Below, piece by piece: positions 5,701-5,735 of a stretch of DNA of 5,735 nucleotides (positions are counted from its first letter, which is position 1; each line of letters opens with the position of its first letter). The stretch comes from Bacteroidota bacterium (GTDB taxonomy: Bacteria > Bacteroidota > Bacteroidia > Chitinophagales > LD1): NCBI GenBank assembly GCA_028288545.1, contig JAQBNQ010000542.1, forward strand, positions 1 to 5,735, written 5' to 3'. A program made the position numbers and the translations under genes. The notes under the pieces are model-generated. The model saw only the letters and a list, made by a program, of their open reading frames with translations. It was not told the origin of the DNA and made no database searches.

Positions 5701-5735
5701 CAAACCATTCCTGATTTGTTTCGGGAATACGCTGC
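2714..5735 (-). CDS. Giant SF2 helicase with DUF1998/MZB C-terminus, DruE-like (C-terminal 1006 residues; 5' end outside window)
   Basis: The frame is open to the right edge, giving 1006 residues with no start in view. A TTG at 5581 is simply an internal Leu codon. Residues are numbered from the window edge. Helicase motif V-like LLSVTTTLEVGVDIG is at 274-288 and motif VI QQRVGRAGRRGQ at 306-317. A DPPPPPF stretch follows at 345-351. A zinc ribbon C-x2-C-x15-C-x2-C lies at 562-584. DGLPNGSGFVRHLF (804-817) and the C-x3-C-x2-C cluster (849-856), followed by HGLLDWRLG (866-874), mark the DUF1998/MZB domain. About 130 further residues end with FIDTFNLQRRPGWCYQKL. Walker A and DEAH motifs must lie upstream, so the whole protein is probably well over 1200 residues. 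MrfA/YprA helicases are much shorter between motif VI and DUF1998. DISARM splits helicase (DrmA) and DUF1998 (DrmB) into two proteins. Druantia DruE is a single giant helicase-DUF1998 protein and fits best. The helicase/DUF1998 assignment is firm. DruE membership is inferred. Confidence 0.8.
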   Translation of the reverse strand, partial: QRIPETNQEWFDLFDFDNFKWLAGNPTFQESLVRGTYVQLSSLFFGSLFYSLEASGLGYLSVNPEERPVLDNATAIGMLPESFVQVLNASIRILGDKYKFNPTDYDIESIDTNDYTSSSNPSALKKYIRRVAEESNGTISERVLGDAVFSALTSLGVLNNLGVVIPELYIKVAAPGDPVWISPRGRRPHLHRAAGVSTIYSDTTLLPQQPSTTCDTYWRGNYLSFHAAIEKRKPIRLHCEELTGQTDDQFERQRHFRNIFLKNDGQPLAKTIDLLSVTTTLEVGVDIGSLQAVMLANMPPQRFNYQQRVGRAGRRGQAYSSILTFCRGRSHDEFYFNNPHKITGDPPPPPFLANDQLRIVKRILAKSVLQQAFESLGLDRADKGANVHGEFGETYRWSEYQFDIARWLERNGRKAEEAITALNLPSGVDRAAIKNWIIQVDEADSLYSKMNAIINNNEINAEDISQKLAEGGLLPMFGMPTSNRNLYHEIVYNGREHAVKSIDRNTDLAIYEFAPGSQKTKDKAIHTSIGFTNNFIVRKRGRGQKVIVDGSPFYNERWMVRCKSCGYVDASNLTKPEISACPECAKLLNSPENIFQIKSPVAYRTNLSAGTDSKENVELILSRPPVLTTSSSDSGELSNTGGNYKATLRDKDVSWKVNTNNDRFFEGALVGTGNVFPFNRSQWFNFLGQWVQRGIENYNESGYVFHIQNPPEQYEPIALASHKNTEILRIRPLNISPAINLNMFDQLGSLSYAGVRSGFYSAAFLLQRVLADKLDIDPTEIEIADIRKIRTQNGVETAEIILTDGLPNGSGFVRHLFNNMDSIIRECITQQVDDSYLANIHSDSHRDTCKDACYDCLKAFRNMNYHGLLDWRLGIALLRTLVNPNYVAGIDGQFNSFIELQGWAQDAGKLRDSFAESFDFDVLPGFDLPAVLVSKSKNFYVIITHPFWNCRINSANGHLSIPTGTWLAQKIEEVSAEAQRNGGEIRFIDTFNLQRRPGWCYQKLFE

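Noticed and set aside
2714..5735. DISARM system (DrmA/DrmB/DrmMII)
   Set aside because: In DISARM the helicase and DUF1998 are on separate proteins and a PLD protein (DrmC) is expected. Here both are on one chain and no PLD gene is visible, although genes beyond the right edge could change this.

Overview
This AT-rich window (estimated by eye at about 40% GC) looks like accessory DNA from a proteobacterium, probably a gammaproteobacterium. That assignment is an inference. It rests on a P4-type integrase N-terminus, an AlpA-family regulator, and a Shine-Dalgarno-led integrase start. Nothing here fixes the genus.

Left part (1-710) is a mobile-element recombination and control module. A P4-type tyrosine integrase starts at 100 on the minus strand and runs off the left edge. 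Between it and a small AlpA-like regulator (450-710, plus strand) lies about 350 bp that looks like an attachment site. An 18-bp GC-rich block (256-273) reads as a tRNA 3' end with encoded CCA on the minus strand. Pairs of TACCCC-type repeats with an identical 12-bp period lie on both sides of it (120-142 and 332-353). Having both arm pairs flank one core resembles an excised or circular attP, or a junction of tandem elements, more than a single integrated end.

Middle (711-1126) has no convincing gene. It holds three successive inverted repeats (793-848, 851-892, 903-1008). The imperfect positions in two of them pair as G-U only if the plus strand is the RNA. A weak terminator-like hairpin follows at 1037-1061. 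A plus-strand structured RNA, or a structured alpA 3' region, is a reasonable hypothesis.

Right part (1127-5735) is a tight minus-strand operon, in transcription order: the C-terminal 1006 residues of a giant superfamily 2 helicase with a DUF1998/MZB-type C-terminus (5' end outside the window); 24 bp later a complete 5-cytosine DNA methyltransferase; then, at a TAA-ATG stop/start junction, a complete Vsr-type mismatch endonuclease. The helicase architecture resembles DruE of Druantia defence systems. With the cytosine methylase this suggests a Druantia type II-like or otherwise undescribed methylation-linked anti-phage system carried by the element. The methylase would mark host DNA, Vsr would repair T:G mismatches left by deaminated 5-methylcytosine, and the helicase (with partners presumably upstream, off the right edge) would act on foreign DNA. 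The enzyme families are clear from sequence. Assignment to a named defence system is inference.
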